Shown in pieces: positions 49,162 through 58,731 of a stretch of DNA of 64,000 nt. Source of the DNA: Dokdonella fugitiva (GTDB lineage: Bacteria > Pseudomonadota > Gammaproteobacteria > Xanthomonadales > Rhodanobacteraceae); contig NZ_SLWQ01000005.1 of NCBI RefSeq assembly GCF_004342425.1, positions 1 to 64,000 on the forward strand, written 5' to 3'. Made by a program: the position numbers and the translations under genes. The notes under the pieces are model-generated. The model made no database searches, had not been told where the DNA came from, and worked only from the letters and a program-made list of their open reading frames with translations. The first letter of the stretch is position 1. Each line of letters begins with the position of its first letter.

Positions 49162-50397
49162 ATGCGCCTGTCCTGCCTCGCGATCCTGGTCACCGCCGCC
49201 CTCGCCGGCTGCGGCGAAAGTACCCCGCCGCCGGTGCAGAGCAGCGCCGATGCGAGCTTCCAGAGCCGGCTGCAGCAGCAGTTGCTCGACGCCAAACCCG
49301 GCAGCGTCATCGAAATCCCCGCGGGGCGCTACACGCTCAATCGAGGCCTGACCCTGCGCAGCAACGGCGTGACGATCCGCGGCGCCGGCATGGACAAGAC
49401 CGTGCTGTCGTTCAAGGGCCAGGTCGTCGGGCCCGAAGGCCTGCTCGTCAACGCGAGCGACTTCACGATCGAGAACCTCGCGCTCGAGGACACCAAGGGC
49501 GACGCGCTCAAGATCAACGAGGGCACGAACATCACGATCCGCGGCGTGCGCGTCGAATGGACCGACGGCCCGAAGACGACCAACGGGGCGTACGGCCTGT
49601 ATCCGGTCAAGACGAGCAACGTGCTGATCGAGGACTCGGTGGTGATCGGCGCGTCCGACGCCGGCATCTACGTCGGCCAGTCGAAGACGATCGTCGTCCG
49701 GCGCAACCGCGCCGAACGCAACGTCGCCGGGATCGAGATCGAGAATTCGATCGATGCCGACGTGTACGAGAACACGGCGACCGGAAACACCGGCGGCATC
49801 CTCGTCTTCAACATGCCGAACCTGTCGCAGGCCGGGCGCAACGCGCGCGTGTTCAGGAACAAGGTGCACGACAACAACACCGGCAACTTCGCCGCCAAGG
49901 GCGCCGCGGTCGCGAGCGTGCCGGCGGGTTCGGGCGTGATCGTCAACTCCAACGACCGCGTCGAGATCTTCGACAACGACATCGCCGACCACCGTACCGC
50001 CAACGTGATCGTGTCGAGCTACTTTTCGACGAACTACTACAACAAGACCGGCGTCGATCCGAACTACAACCCGTACCCCAAGGGCATCTTCATCCACGAC
50101 AACCGCTTCAAGGGCGGCGGCGATTCGCCCGACGGCATGGACCTCAAGATCCTCAAGAGCGCGGTCTACGGCGTGACCGGCCATTTCCCGGACATCGTCT
50201 GGGACGGCTATGTCGACACGACGGCGCTGGTCGACGGGCTGCCGCCGCCGGCGGATCGCATCTGTGTGCAGAACGGCGACGTTGGCGTGCTCAATGCGGA
50301 TGGCCCCGGCGGCTACAAGCATCCGAGCACCGATACGAAGCCCTACCAGTGCACGCTCGAAAAGCTGCCGCCGGTCGTGCTCGCGGGCAAGGCGTGA
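49162..50397 (+). CDS. Parallel beta-helix lipoprotein (TIGR03805-like)
   Basis: 411 residues with lipobox LAGC (Cys16-17 region) and then a right-handed beta-helix. Repeating strand motifs include GVTIRGAGMDKTVLSF, FTIENLALEDTKGDAL, NITIRGVRVEW, NVLIEDSVVIGASDAGIYV and IVVRRNRAERNVAGIEIENS. This matches the conserved pair TIGR03805 (beta-helix) with TIGR03806 (next gene). Such helices often bind or cleave polysaccharides, but no catalytic motif is assigned here. Stop overlaps the next start (TGATG). Confidence 0.88.
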   Translation: MRLSCLAILVTAALAGCGESTPPPVQSSADASFQSRLQQQLLDAKPGSVIEIPAGRYTLNRGLTLRSNGVTIRGAGMDKTVLSFKGQVVGPEGLLVNASDFTIENLALEDTKGDALKINEGTNITIRGVRVEWTDGPKTTNGAYGLYPVKTSNVLIEDSVVIGASDAGIYVGQSKTIVVRRNRAERNVAGIEIENSIDADVYENTATGNTGGILVFNMPNLSQAGRNARVFRNKVHDNNTGNFAAKGAAVASVPAGSGVIVNSNDRVEIFDNDIADHRTANVIVSSYFSTNYYNKTGVDPNYNPYPKGIFIHDNRFKGGGDSPDGMDLKILKSAVYGVTGHFPDIVWDGYVDTTALVDGLPPPADRICVQNGDVGVLNADGPGGYKHPSTDTKPYQCTLEKLPPVVLAGKA

Positions 50398-51572
50398 TGG
50401 CGGCACGCGTGAAGCCGCGCCCGGCGTGGTTCCCGCGCGCGCTGGCGATCGCCTGCGCACTCGGCGCACTCGGCGCGTGCAGCCCCGCGCGGCCGCCGGT
50501 CGAGTTCCATGCCGACGGACGTCCGCCCCTGCTCAGCGACTGGCACGTCCTCGACGTCACCGGCCGGCGGCTCGTGACGAACGACGGCGTCGTGCCGTAC
50601 GACCTCAACACGCCGCTCTTCACCGACTACGCGCACAAGCTGCGCACGATCTGGATGCCCAAGGGCGTGTCGGCGGCGTATTCGGCGACCGACACGTTCG
50701 ACTTCCCGGTCGGCACGATCATCAGCAAGACGTTCTACTACCCGTTGCCCGCGCCCGCATCGCGATCGCCGACCGCGGTCGCGCGCGGCTACGACGTCGC
50801 GCACGACTACGGCCCGTCCGGCATCGACCTCGACCACGTCCGCCTCGTCGAAACGCGCCTGCTCGTCCGGCGCGCGGACGGCTGGGCCGCCTTTCCGTAC
50901 GTCTGGAATGCGGCGCAGACCGACGCCGTGCTCGCGCGCACCGGCGACGTGATCCCGCTCGAGCTCGTCGCCGCCGACGGCGCGCGCGAAGCGTTCAACT
51001 ACGTCGTGCCCGACGAGAGCCAGTGCGCGAGCTGCCATGCGCGCGACTGGGTCACGCGCGCGATCGCGCCGATCGGGCCGAAGGCGCGCCACATCAACCG
51101 TGACTTCCACTACGCCGGGGGCGCGCGCAACCAGCTCGCCGAACTCGCCCGCGTCGGTTACCTCGCCGGTGCGCCGGCGCCCGCGGACGCGCCGCGCAAC
51201 GCGGTCTGGAACGACGCGAAACAGCCGCTCGACGCGCGCGCGCGCGCGTATCTGGACATCAACTGTGGCCATTGCCACAACGCGAAGGGCGCGGCGAACA
51301 CGACCGCGCTCTCGCTCGACATCGCGACGCCGGAGGACCGCCACCTCGGAATCTGCAAGCCGCCCGTCGCGGCAGGCCGCGGCACCGGCGACCACTTCTT
51401 CGACATCGTGCCCGGCAAGCCCGACGACTCGATCCTGCCGTTCCGCATGGAGTCGGCCGAACCGGGCGTGATGATGCCCGAGCTCGGCCGCAGCACGGTG
51501 CACCGCGAAGGACTCGAATTGATCCGCGCCTGGATCGCTGCACGACAGGGGACCTGCAGCGGCACGGGCTGA
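50397..51572 (+). CDS. SO2930-family diheme cytochrome (TIGR03806-like)
   Basis: 391 residues with lipobox-like LGACSP near residue 28, then YDLNTPLFTDYAHKLRTIWMPKG, the signature of this family, and two heme sites CASCH and CGHCH. Outside the hemes the DIVPGKPDDSILPFRM and PELGRS motifs of the C-terminal domain are present. The role is unknown; the heme groups suggest redox activity on a compound handled by the neighbouring beta-helix protein and TonB receptor. Confidence 0.88.
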   Translation: MAARVKPRPAWFPRALAIACALGALGACSPARPPVEFHADGRPPLLSDWHVLDVTGRRLVTNDGVVPYDLNTPLFTDYAHKLRTIWMPKGVSAAYSATDTFDFPVGTIISKTFYYPLPAPASRSPTAVARGYDVAHDYGPSGIDLDHVRLVETRLLVRRADGWAAFPYVWNAAQTDAVLARTGDVIPLELVAADGAREAFNYVVPDESQCASCHARDWVTRAIAPIGPKARHINRDFHYAGGARNQLAELARVGYLAGAPAPADAPRNAVWNDAKQPLDARARAYLDINCGHCHNAKGAANTTALSLDIATPEDRHLGICKPPVAAGRGTGDHFFDIVPGKPDDSILPFRMESAEPGVMMPELGRSTVHREGLELIRAWIAARQGTCSGTG

Positions 51573-51621
51573 GAACGACTCGACGGGTGTTGAGCCCGCA
51601 AAACCAGCAAGGGGAAAAAAC

Positions 51622-54066
51622 ATGATGATCCGCAAACGCGCGCTCGCGCTGTGCCTCGCCCGTGCGCTGTCGGGCCTCGCCGCCGTCGCCGGCAGCCCGG
51701 TCGTGCTCGCTGCCGACGACGCGCAGGAACCGGGCGCCGACGCGAAGGCGTCCGACGAAACCTCGCGCCTGGACGTCATCACGGTCACCGCGCAGAGCCG
51801 TGCGCAGGAAATGCAGGAGGTGCCGATCCCGCTGCAGATCGTCACCGCGAAGCAGATCGACACGCTCGCCGCGACCGACCTCAGCCGCATGAGCCTGTTC
51901 GTTCCCGGCCTCGTCGTCAACGGCGAACAGCCGACCCAGCCGAACTACCAGATCCGCGGCATCTCGACCGACGACTTCGGCGTCGGCACCGAATCGGCGG
52001 TCGGCGTCTACATCGACGGCGTCTACGCGGCGCGCTCGGGTGGCGCCCTGCTCGCCTTCAACGACGTCAAGCGCATCGAAGTGCTCAAGGGCCCGCAGGG
52101 CACGCTCTTCGGGCGCAATGCCGCCGCCGGCGCGATCTCGATCATCACCAACGAACCATCCAGCACCTTCGAGGATCGCGCGCGCGTGCGCGTCGGCAAC
52201 TACGGCCGCCAGTACATCGACGGCCTGCTCAACCTGCCGTTGCGCGACGACATGGCACTGCGTTTCAGCGTCGTCGACAACCAGGGCGAAGGCTGGATCC
52301 GCGACGCGGCGAACGCGACGCGCTACGGCGGCGACGACGACTGGGGCACGCGCGCGGCCTGGCGCTGGAACGCGACCGACGACACGCGCGTGCTGCTGTC
52401 CTGGGACCACGAGAAGCTGGACCAGCTGCCCAAGGCGGCGATCGGCCTGATCCCGCTCGCGAACGATCCCTACCAGCGCCCGCCGTTCCCGGCCGATCCT
52501 TCGACCTTCCTCGATCCGCTGCACGCACCGCTCTACAACGACACCGTCGATCCGCGCGAATCGCGCCGCTTCGACGGCGCGACCCTGTCGATCGACCATG
52601 CGTTCGGCTGGGGGAACTTCACCTCCACCACCGCATGGCGCGATTTCGACACGCTCAACCGCGGCGACTACGACGGCACCAACCATATCGTGAGCTATCT
52701 CTCGACCGCCAACATCGAGTCGAACAGCAGCTGGTACCAGGAGTTCAAGTTCGCCGGCAACACCGCGCTGATGGACTGGGTCGCGGGCGCGAGCTACTAC
52801 AACGAGCACGCGCGCCAGACGAGCCAGACCGACATCTTCACCGACGGCATCGACACGCTCGCGCTGAACCTCTCGCCCGCGCCGACGCCGGACGGCACGC
52901 TGTACGGCTATCTCAGCCAGGTGCTCGCGCTGAACGGATTCCCGAACACCCTGCTCGGCGAGCCGTGGCGCGAACAGATCGCCAACAACGGCCGCTTCAA
53001 GGCCTATGCCGCCTACGGTGACGTGATCTGGCACCTCGGTTCGAACTGGAACCTCACCACCGGCGTGCGCTTCACGCGCGACGAGAAGACGTTCTCCTGG
53101 TTCAACGCGCCGCGCCAGGCGCCCGGCCTCGACGCGACGCTCGCGCAGCTGCAGGCGGCGGGCATCCTCGACCTCATCGGCATCCCGATCGAGACCTTCC
53201 AGCAGAACCTCGTCTTCACCGACGCGGTCGGCGTGCCGGTCACGTTCAAGGACAGCTGGAACGACACCAGCCCGCGCGTCGTGCTCGACTACCGTTTCAC
53301 GCCCGACGTGATGGGCTACGTTTCGGCGACGAAGGGCTACAAGGCGGGCGGCTACAACAGCGTGCAGGTCGCCTCGCGCTTCGAGCCCGAGAAGGTGTGG
53401 AACTACGAAGCGGGCGTGAAGAGCACGTTCCCCGAATACGGCCTGCTGCTCAATGCATCGATCTACCACTACGACTACGACAACCGCCAGTCGCTCACGC
53501 TCGACCCGAACACGGCCGGCTCCGGCGTGCCGCGCTATCTCGTCAGCAGCAGCAACCAGAAGGCCGACGGCCTCGAGATCGAGGTGCAATGGGCGCCGAC
53601 CGACGCCCTGCGCCTCGACTTCACGAGCGCGTACATCGACTCGACCTACGGCCACGCGATCGCGCCGTCCGGCGTCGACCTCGGCGGCGAACCGACCGGC
53701 GAGCCGCGCTGGTCGATGTCGGCCGGCTTCGCCTACACCTGGCGCGCGATCCTCGGTGGCAACGTCGAGTTCGACCTGTCGCATGCCTGGCGCGGCAAAT
53801 CGCGCTGCAACGCCGACTCGGTGCTGCAGGGCAATTGCCAGGTGAGCCCGAACTTCAGCGTCGGCAGCGCGCAGCAGCGTACCGACGCACGCATCGGCTG
53901 GACCTCGGACAACGAACGCTTCGGTGTGGCATTCTTCGTCAACAACCTGTTCGACAAGCGCTACGTGACCGGCGTCAGCAACATCTCGGCGACCGTCTTC
54001 GGCACGCCGTACGCATTGATCACGCCACCGCGCATGTGGGGCATCGAGGCACTCGTGAGATTTTGA
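51622..54066 (+). CDS. TonB-dependent receptor
   Basis: 814 residues: signal peptide (ending VLAA, about 31), TonB-box-like DVITVTAQ (about 51-58), plug domain (YQIRGISTDDFGVGTESAVGVYIDGVY; RIEVLKGPQGTLFGRN) and a 22-strand barrel ending ALVRF. The plug sequence is that of the large family for small organic substrates rather than siderophore receptors. It takes up a substrate across the outer membrane using ExbBD-TonB. It sits 49 bases after the diheme cytochrome gene with a GGGGAAAAAA ribosome site. Confidence 0.93.
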   Translation: MMIRKRALALCLARALSGLAAVAGSPVVLAADDAQEPGADAKASDETSRLDVITVTAQSRAQEMQEVPIPLQIVTAKQIDTLAATDLSRMSLFVPGLVVNGEQPTQPNYQIRGISTDDFGVGTESAVGVYIDGVYAARSGGALLAFNDVKRIEVLKGPQGTLFGRNAAAGAISIITNEPSSTFEDRARVRVGNYGRQYIDGLLNLPLRDDMALRFSVVDNQGEGWIRDAANATRYGGDDDWGTRAAWRWNATDDTRVLLSWDHEKLDQLPKAAIGLIPLANDPYQRPPFPADPSTFLDPLHAPLYNDTVDPRESRRFDGATLSIDHAFGWGNFTSTTAWRDFDTLNRGDYDGTNHIVSYLSTANIESNSSWYQEFKFAGNTALMDWVAGASYYNEHARQTSQTDIFTDGIDTLALNLSPAPTPDGTLYGYLSQVLALNGFPNTLLGEPWREQIANNGRFKAYAAYGDVIWHLGSNWNLTTGVRFTRDEKTFSWFNAPRQAPGLDATLAQLQAAGILDLIGIPIETFQQNLVFTDAVGVPVTFKDSWNDTSPRVVLDYRFTPDVMGYVSATKGYKAGGYNSVQVASRFEPEKVWNYEAGVKSTFPEYGLLLNASIYHYDYDNRQSLTLDPNTAGSGVPRYLVSSSNQKADGLEIEVQWAPTDALRLDFTSAYIDSTYGHAIAPSGVDLGGEPTGEPRWSMSAGFAYTWRAILGGNVEFDLSHAWRGKSRCNADSVLQGNCQVSPNFSVGSAQQRTDARIGWTSDNERFGVAFFVNNLFDKRYVTGVSNISATVFGTPYALITPPRMWGIEALVRF

Positions 54067-54070
54067 GCCG

Positions 54071-55474
54071 ATGACCGATGGCGAGCCTTCCCTGCACGAC
54101 CGGCACGCCCGCCTGCGCGATGCGCAGGCGCGCGGCGGCGCACCCGACCTCGCCACGCGCAAGCGCCGCCTGCGCGCGCTCGAGACGCTGATCCGCGAAC
54201 ACCGCGCGCAGATCGCCGAGGCGATCGCCGCGGACTTCGGTCGCCGGCCGGTCGAGGAGACCGACCTGCTCGAAGTGTTCCCGAGCCTGTCCGGCATCCG
54301 CCACGCGCTGTCGCACCTGCGCCGCTGGATGCGGCCGCGGCGGCGCTGGGCGGGGTTCTGGTTCCTGCCCGCGCGCACGGAACTCCGGCCGCAGCCGCTC
54401 GGCGTGGTCGGCATCATCGTGCCGTGGAACTACCCGCTCTATCTCGCCGCCGGACCGCTCACCGACGCGCTCGCCGCCGGCAATCGCGTCATGCTCAAGA
54501 CGAGCGAGCTGACGCCTGCGTTCGGCACGCTGCTGTCCGAACTCGTCGCGCGCCACTTCGAGCCGGACGAGGTCGTCGTCGTCAACGGCGGGGTCGACGT
54601 GGCGCGCGCGTTCGCGGCGCTGCCGTTCGACCACCTGCTCTTCACCGGCTCCACGTCGGTCGGCCGCGAGGTCATGCGCGCGGCCGCGGCGAACCTGGTG
54701 CCGGTCACGCTCGAACTCGGCGGCAAGTCCCCGGCGATCATCGGTGACGGCGCACGCCTGGAGCATGCGATCGAACGCATCGTGCTCGGCAAGCTGCTCA
54801 ATGCCGGGCAGACCTGCATCGCACCCGACTACGTGCTGCTGCCGCGCGCGCGCGTGCAGGCCTTCATCGACGGCGCCCGTGCCGCGGTCGGCCGGCTCTA
54901 TCCGCAGCTTGCCGCGAATCCGCACTACACCGGCATCGCGAGCGAGCGCCACCACATGCGCCTGTGCGAACTTCGCGATGCGGCGGTCGCGCAGGGCGCG
55001 GTCGCGCACGAACTCGCCGACGCGCCGGCCGACGCGCGCGTGATCGCGCCGACCCTGCTCACCGGTGTCGACGATCGCATGGACGTCATGCGGCAGGAGA
55101 TCTTCGGCCCCCTGCTGCCGCTCGTTCCGTACGATTCGATCGACGAGGCGATCGCCTACGTCAACGCACGTCCGCATCCGCTCGCGCTGTACGTGTTCGA
55201 CGACCGCCGCGCGGTGGTCGAGCGCGTGCTCGATGCGACGCTCGCCGGCGGCGTCAGCGTCAACGACACGATCCTGCACATCGCCCAGCACCACCTGCCG
55301 TTCGGCGGCGTCGGCGCGTCAGGCATGGGCGCGTACCACGGCGAGGATGGCTTCCGCACGTTCTCGCGCATGAAGCCGGTGTTCCGCCAGGCGCGCTGGA
55401 ACCTCGTCGGCCTGCTCAATCCGCCGTACGGGACCCTGTTCCGCCGGATGTTGCGGTTGTTGCTCGGGGGCTGA
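54071..55474 (+). CDS. Coniferyl-aldehyde-type aldehyde dehydrogenase
   Basis: 467 residues, four bases after the TonB receptor. Features of the coniferyl aldehyde dehydrogenase group: GVVGIIVPWNYPLYLAAGPL, FTGSTSVGREVM, the catalytic Glu in ELGGKSP and nucleophile Cys in GQTCIAPDYVLLPR, the MRQEIFGPLLP motif and HLPFGGVGASGMGAYHGEDGF. It oxidises aromatic or long-chain aldehydes with NAD. Its C-terminal hydrophobic end (LLNPPYGTLFRRML) suggests membrane association as in fatty aldehyde dehydrogenases. The substrate is probably linked to the receptor upstream. Confidence 0.9.
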   Translation: MTDGEPSLHDRHARLRDAQARGGAPDLATRKRRLRALETLIREHRAQIAEAIAADFGRRPVEETDLLEVFPSLSGIRHALSHLRRWMRPRRRWAGFWFLPARTELRPQPLGVVGIIVPWNYPLYLAAGPLTDALAAGNRVMLKTSELTPAFGTLLSELVARHFEPDEVVVVNGGVDVARAFAALPFDHLLFTGSTSVGREVMRAAAANLVPVTLELGGKSPAIIGDGARLEHAIERIVLGKLLNAGQTCIAPDYVLLPRARVQAFIDGARAAVGRLYPQLAANPHYTGIASERHHMRLCELRDAAVAQGAVAHELADAPADARVIAPTLLTGVDDRMDVMRQEIFGPLLPLVPYDSIDEAIAYVNARPHPLALYVFDDRRAVVERVLDATLAGGVSVNDTILHIAQHHLPFGGVGASGMGAYHGEDGFRTFSRMKPVFRQARWNLVGLLNPPYGTLFRRMLRLLLGG

Positions 55475-55488
55475 TGGCGGCGGCAGAC

Positions 55489-55565
55489 GGCGGCACGCGC
55501 TACGCGCGTACCGCCCTACATCGCTCCTGCCGAAGGCCCGCGCGCGGGCTCTCTGTGGGAACGAC
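55489..55565. repeat. REP-like palindromic intergenic element
   Basis: Between convergent genes lie two palindromes: GGCGG-C-ACGCGC-TAC-GCGCGT-A-CCGCC (55489-55515) and GCCCGCGCGCGGGC (55536-55549). The second is flanked by TCGCTCCTGC and GTGGGAACGA, which are partly complementary, as in the paired REP elements of xanthomonads. Only one copy is seen here. Confidence 0.35.
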
Positions 55566-55614
55566 GGAAGCAGCGCCCCCTGGCCGCCCAGGCCTCGACC
55601 CTCGACGCCGCACC

Positions 55615-58600
55615 TCAGGTCGCCGCGGGCTCCGCCGTGCCGCCGAAGCGGCCCTTCGCGCCGGCGATCACCCGTCGCATCCACAGGCTCGAGTCGTCAA
55701 GCAGCGAGTAGATGCACGGCAGCGCGAGCAGGGTCACGATCGTCGAGAACGTGAGGCCACCGGCGATCGCACGCGCCATCGGGAAGTACGGCGGGCCGTC
55801 GCTCCAAGCTTCGGCGCCGCCGAGGGCGAGCGGCAGCATGCCGAGGATCGCGGTCGCCATGGTCATGAGCACCGGGCGCAGGCGTTCCATCGCGCCGAGC
55901 ACGAGCGCTTCGGTGCGCAGGTGGCCGTGGTGGCGCAGCTGGTTGATGTGCACGATCATCACGATGCCGTTGTTCACGACCACGCCCATCAGGATCAGGA
56001 TGCCGATCGCGGCCATGATCGAGAACGTCGTGCCGCTGAGCCAGAACAGCCAGAACACGCCGAACACCGAGAACACGAACGTCGTCAGGATCGCGAGCGG
56101 GTAGATCATCGACTCGAACATCGCGCACATGACGATGTAGACGAGCACGAGCGCGATCAGCGTGTTGAACAACATCTGCTGGCCGGCCTGGTCCTCGCGG
56201 TCGAAACCCTCGCCGAAGCTCCAGCGATAACCGGGTGGGAACGCGAAGGCGTCGAGGGCTTCGGTGATCTCCTTGCGCGCGTCCTGCATCGTCTTCTTCT
56301 CGCCGAGATTGGCCGTGATCTTCAGCGCGGTGAGGCGGTCGACGCGCTGGATCGCCGAGGCGGTCTCGTGCGAATCGGTGCGCAGCATCGTCAGCAGCGG
56401 AACCTGCGTGCCGTCCGGCGCACGCAACTTGAAGTCCGACAGGCCGGCGAGGCTCTGGGTGTCGGCGCCCTGGAAACGCAGCCACACCGGCAACTGGCGG
56501 TCGTCGGCGTGGAAATCCTTGAGGGGCATGCCGCGCAGCGCGATCTGGATGTAGTTGGCGACGGTCTGCGCGTCGAAGCCGTACTGCTTGGCACGGATGC
56601 GGTCGACCTGGGTCGCGACCTCGCGGTCGCCGTTGCCCTTCTCGGCGCGCACGTCGCGCAGGCTCGGCAGGTGCGAGAGCACGTTGATCACGTTCGGCGC
56701 GAGCTCGCGCAATTGCTCCATCGAGTCGCCGATCAGCGAGATGTCGACGCCGCCGCCGAGGCCGCCGTCGCCGTTGCCGTCGAAACCGACCTTGCCGGTC
56801 GCGAGCTTGGGCAACCCCTTGCGGATGTCCTCCTTGATCGCCGACGACGGGCGGCTGCTGCCGTGGCCGAACAGGTCCTTCACCCATTCGATCACGCCGG
56901 GCTTCTTGTCCTCGAGCAGCACGCGCGTCATCGCCTGGCCCTGCTCGGAATACCAGGTGTAGATCGAAGCGATCTCGAACTTCTCGCGGTTGTCGTTCAG
57001 GTACTTCTCGACCTTCATGACCTCGGGCTTGAGGTCCTGCAGGCGGTAGTTCGCGTTGAGCTGGTAGAACATGCGCAGGCTGCGCGACTCGCCGCCACCG
57101 AAGAAGTCCATCTTCGTCTGCGTCATCGGCACGAAGCTCGCGATCACGAGGCCGAGCACGCCGAGCATCGTCCAGCGCCGGTGCGCGAGCGTCCACGCGA
57201 CGAAGCGGCCATAGCGCGCCCGCAGGCGCGTGATCATGCTCTGGTGGCCGATGAATTTCGGCGGTGGCATGCGCGCGGCGAACATCGGCACGATGCTGAC
57301 CGCGACCAGCCACGAGGCGAGGTGCGCGATCGACATCGCGATCGCGACCTGGGCGAGGAAGATCGAGATGTTGTTCGCCTCGCCGAAGATGTTCGGCAGG
57401 AACACGACCACGCTCGACAGCGTGCCCGCGGCGATCGCAACGCCGACGACCTGGGTGCCCTGCACCGCGCAGTACCACGGCTTGTCCGGGTACTTCTCGC
57501 GGTACTGGTAGATGCTCTCCACCACGACCACGGCGTTGTCGACGAGCATGCCGACCGCGAGCAGCAGGCCCATCATCGACAGCACGTTGAGGCTGATGCC
57601 GAAGAAGTACATGCAGCCGAGCGTCATCACGAAGCAGATCGGGATCGACAGCGACACCATCAGCGTCGACGGCCAGTCGCGCAGGAAGAAGAACAGCACG
57701 AGCACCGAAAGCAAGGTGCCTTCGAGGCCGGCCTTGCCGAGCTGCGACAGCGAGCCGGTCACGCTCTCGGCCTGGCTTTCCATCGCGTAGACCTGCATGC
57801 CCTTGAGCTCGGGCGAGGCCTGGATCTTCCTTACTTCGGCCATCACCGCGGTGCCGACGTCGACGAGGTTCGCGTTGCGCTCGCGCCGGATGTCTACGCC
57901 GATCGCCGGCTTGCCGTCGAGGCGGCGCGCGAAGTCGACGCGCGCGGGGCGCAGGGTCACGGTCGCGATGTCGCCGAGCTTGAGGCCCTTCGCGTCGAGC
58001 GGCACCGAGCGGATGTCGTCGAGCGTGCGCCACTGGCCCTGCGGCTGCACGCGGAAGCGCGTGCCCGCGGCATCGACCTGCCCGGCCGAGATCGCGAAGT
58101 TCGCGTTCGACAGCTTCGTGTAGAGGTCGTTGAGGTTGATGTTGTGCGCGCTGAGCCGGTCCGAGGACAGTTCGATCTGCACCTCCGGCTTGCCGATCCC
58201 GGAGATGTCGACGTTGGCGACGCCGGGGATGCGTTCGAGCGGGCGCTTGATCTCGCGTTCGATGAGCTCGTACGCGTTCGACAGGTCCGCGCCATTGGAC
58301 GCGATGCGCAGCTGCAACACCGGCTCGTCCGAAGTCGAGAACTTCTGCACGAAGTAGCGTTGAACGTCAGACGGCAGCTCGGAGCGGATCGCGTCGATCT
58401 TCTCGCGCGCCTGCACCGCCTTGATCGCGACGCTCTCGCCCCACTTGAACTCCATGAAGATCTGCGCGGACTCGGCATCCGAAGTGGAGTTCATGCGCTT
58501 GACGCCGGGCAAGGTCGCGAGCGCTTCCTCGACCGGGCGCGTGATCGTGCGCTCGATCTCCGCCGGCGTCGAACCCGGGTACGGGATCTGCACGAACAGG

Positions 58601-58731
58601 AACGGCGCGTCGATGCTCGGGAACTGCTCGAGCGGCAACCTGAAGGCGGCGATCAAGCCGATCACCACCATCGTCACGAAGAACATGATCGCCGTGACGG
58701 GCCGCTTCAGGCTGAGCTCGGCGAGTGTCAT
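55615..58731 (-). CDS. RND efflux permease, second of a pair (MdtC-like)
   Basis: 1038 residues from ATG 58731; start MTLAELSLKRPVTAIMFFVTM. Standard RND layout with 12 TM helices and two porter loops. In TM4 the proton-relay position is GMLVDNAVVVVESIYQYR, with Asp-Asn instead of Asp-Asp. The start overlaps the stop of the other permease (ATGA), and a single adaptor gene precedes both, as in mdtABC, so the two subunits probably form a heterotrimer. Ends near a REP-like region, convergent with the aldehyde dehydrogenase. Confidence 0.9.
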   Translation of the reverse strand: MTLAELSLKRPVTAIMFFVTMVVIGLIAAFRLPLEQFPSIDAPFLFVQIPYPGSTPAEIERTITRPVEEALATLPGVKRMNSTSDAESAQIFMEFKWGESVAIKAVQAREKIDAIRSELPSDVQRYFVQKFSTSDEPVLQLRIASNGADLSNAYELIEREIKRPLERIPGVANVDISGIGKPEVQIELSSDRLSAHNINLNDLYTKLSNANFAISAGQVDAAGTRFRVQPQGQWRTLDDIRSVPLDAKGLKLGDIATVTLRPARVDFARRLDGKPAIGVDIRRERNANLVDVGTAVMAEVRKIQASPELKGMQVYAMESQAESVTGSLSQLGKAGLEGTLLSVLVLFFFLRDWPSTLMVSLSIPICFVMTLGCMYFFGISLNVLSMMGLLLAVGMLVDNAVVVVESIYQYREKYPDKPWYCAVQGTQVVGVAIAAGTLSSVVVFLPNIFGEANNISIFLAQVAIAMSIAHLASWLVAVSIVPMFAARMPPPKFIGHQSMITRLRARYGRFVAWTLAHRRWTMLGVLGLVIASFVPMTQTKMDFFGGGESRSLRMFYQLNANYRLQDLKPEVMKVEKYLNDNREKFEIASIYTWYSEQGQAMTRVLLEDKKPGVIEWVKDLFGHGSSRPSSAIKEDIRKGLPKLATGKVGFDGNGDGGLGGGVDISLIGDSMEQLRELAPNVINVLSHLPSLRDVRAEKGNGDREVATQVDRIRAKQYGFDAQTVANYIQIALRGMPLKDFHADDRQLPVWLRFQGADTQSLAGLSDFKLRAPDGTQVPLLTMLRTDSHETASAIQRVDRLTALKITANLGEKKTMQDARKEITEALDAFAFPPGYRWSFGEGFDREDQAGQQMLFNTLIALVLVYIVMCAMFESMIYPLAILTTFVFSVFGVFWLFWLSGTTFSIMAAIGILILMGVVVNNGIVMIVHINQLRHHGHLRTEALVLGAMERLRPVLMTMATAILGMLPLALGGAEAWSDGPPYFPMARAIAGGLTFSTIVTLLALPCIYSLLDDSSLWMRRVIAGAKGRFGGTAEPAAT

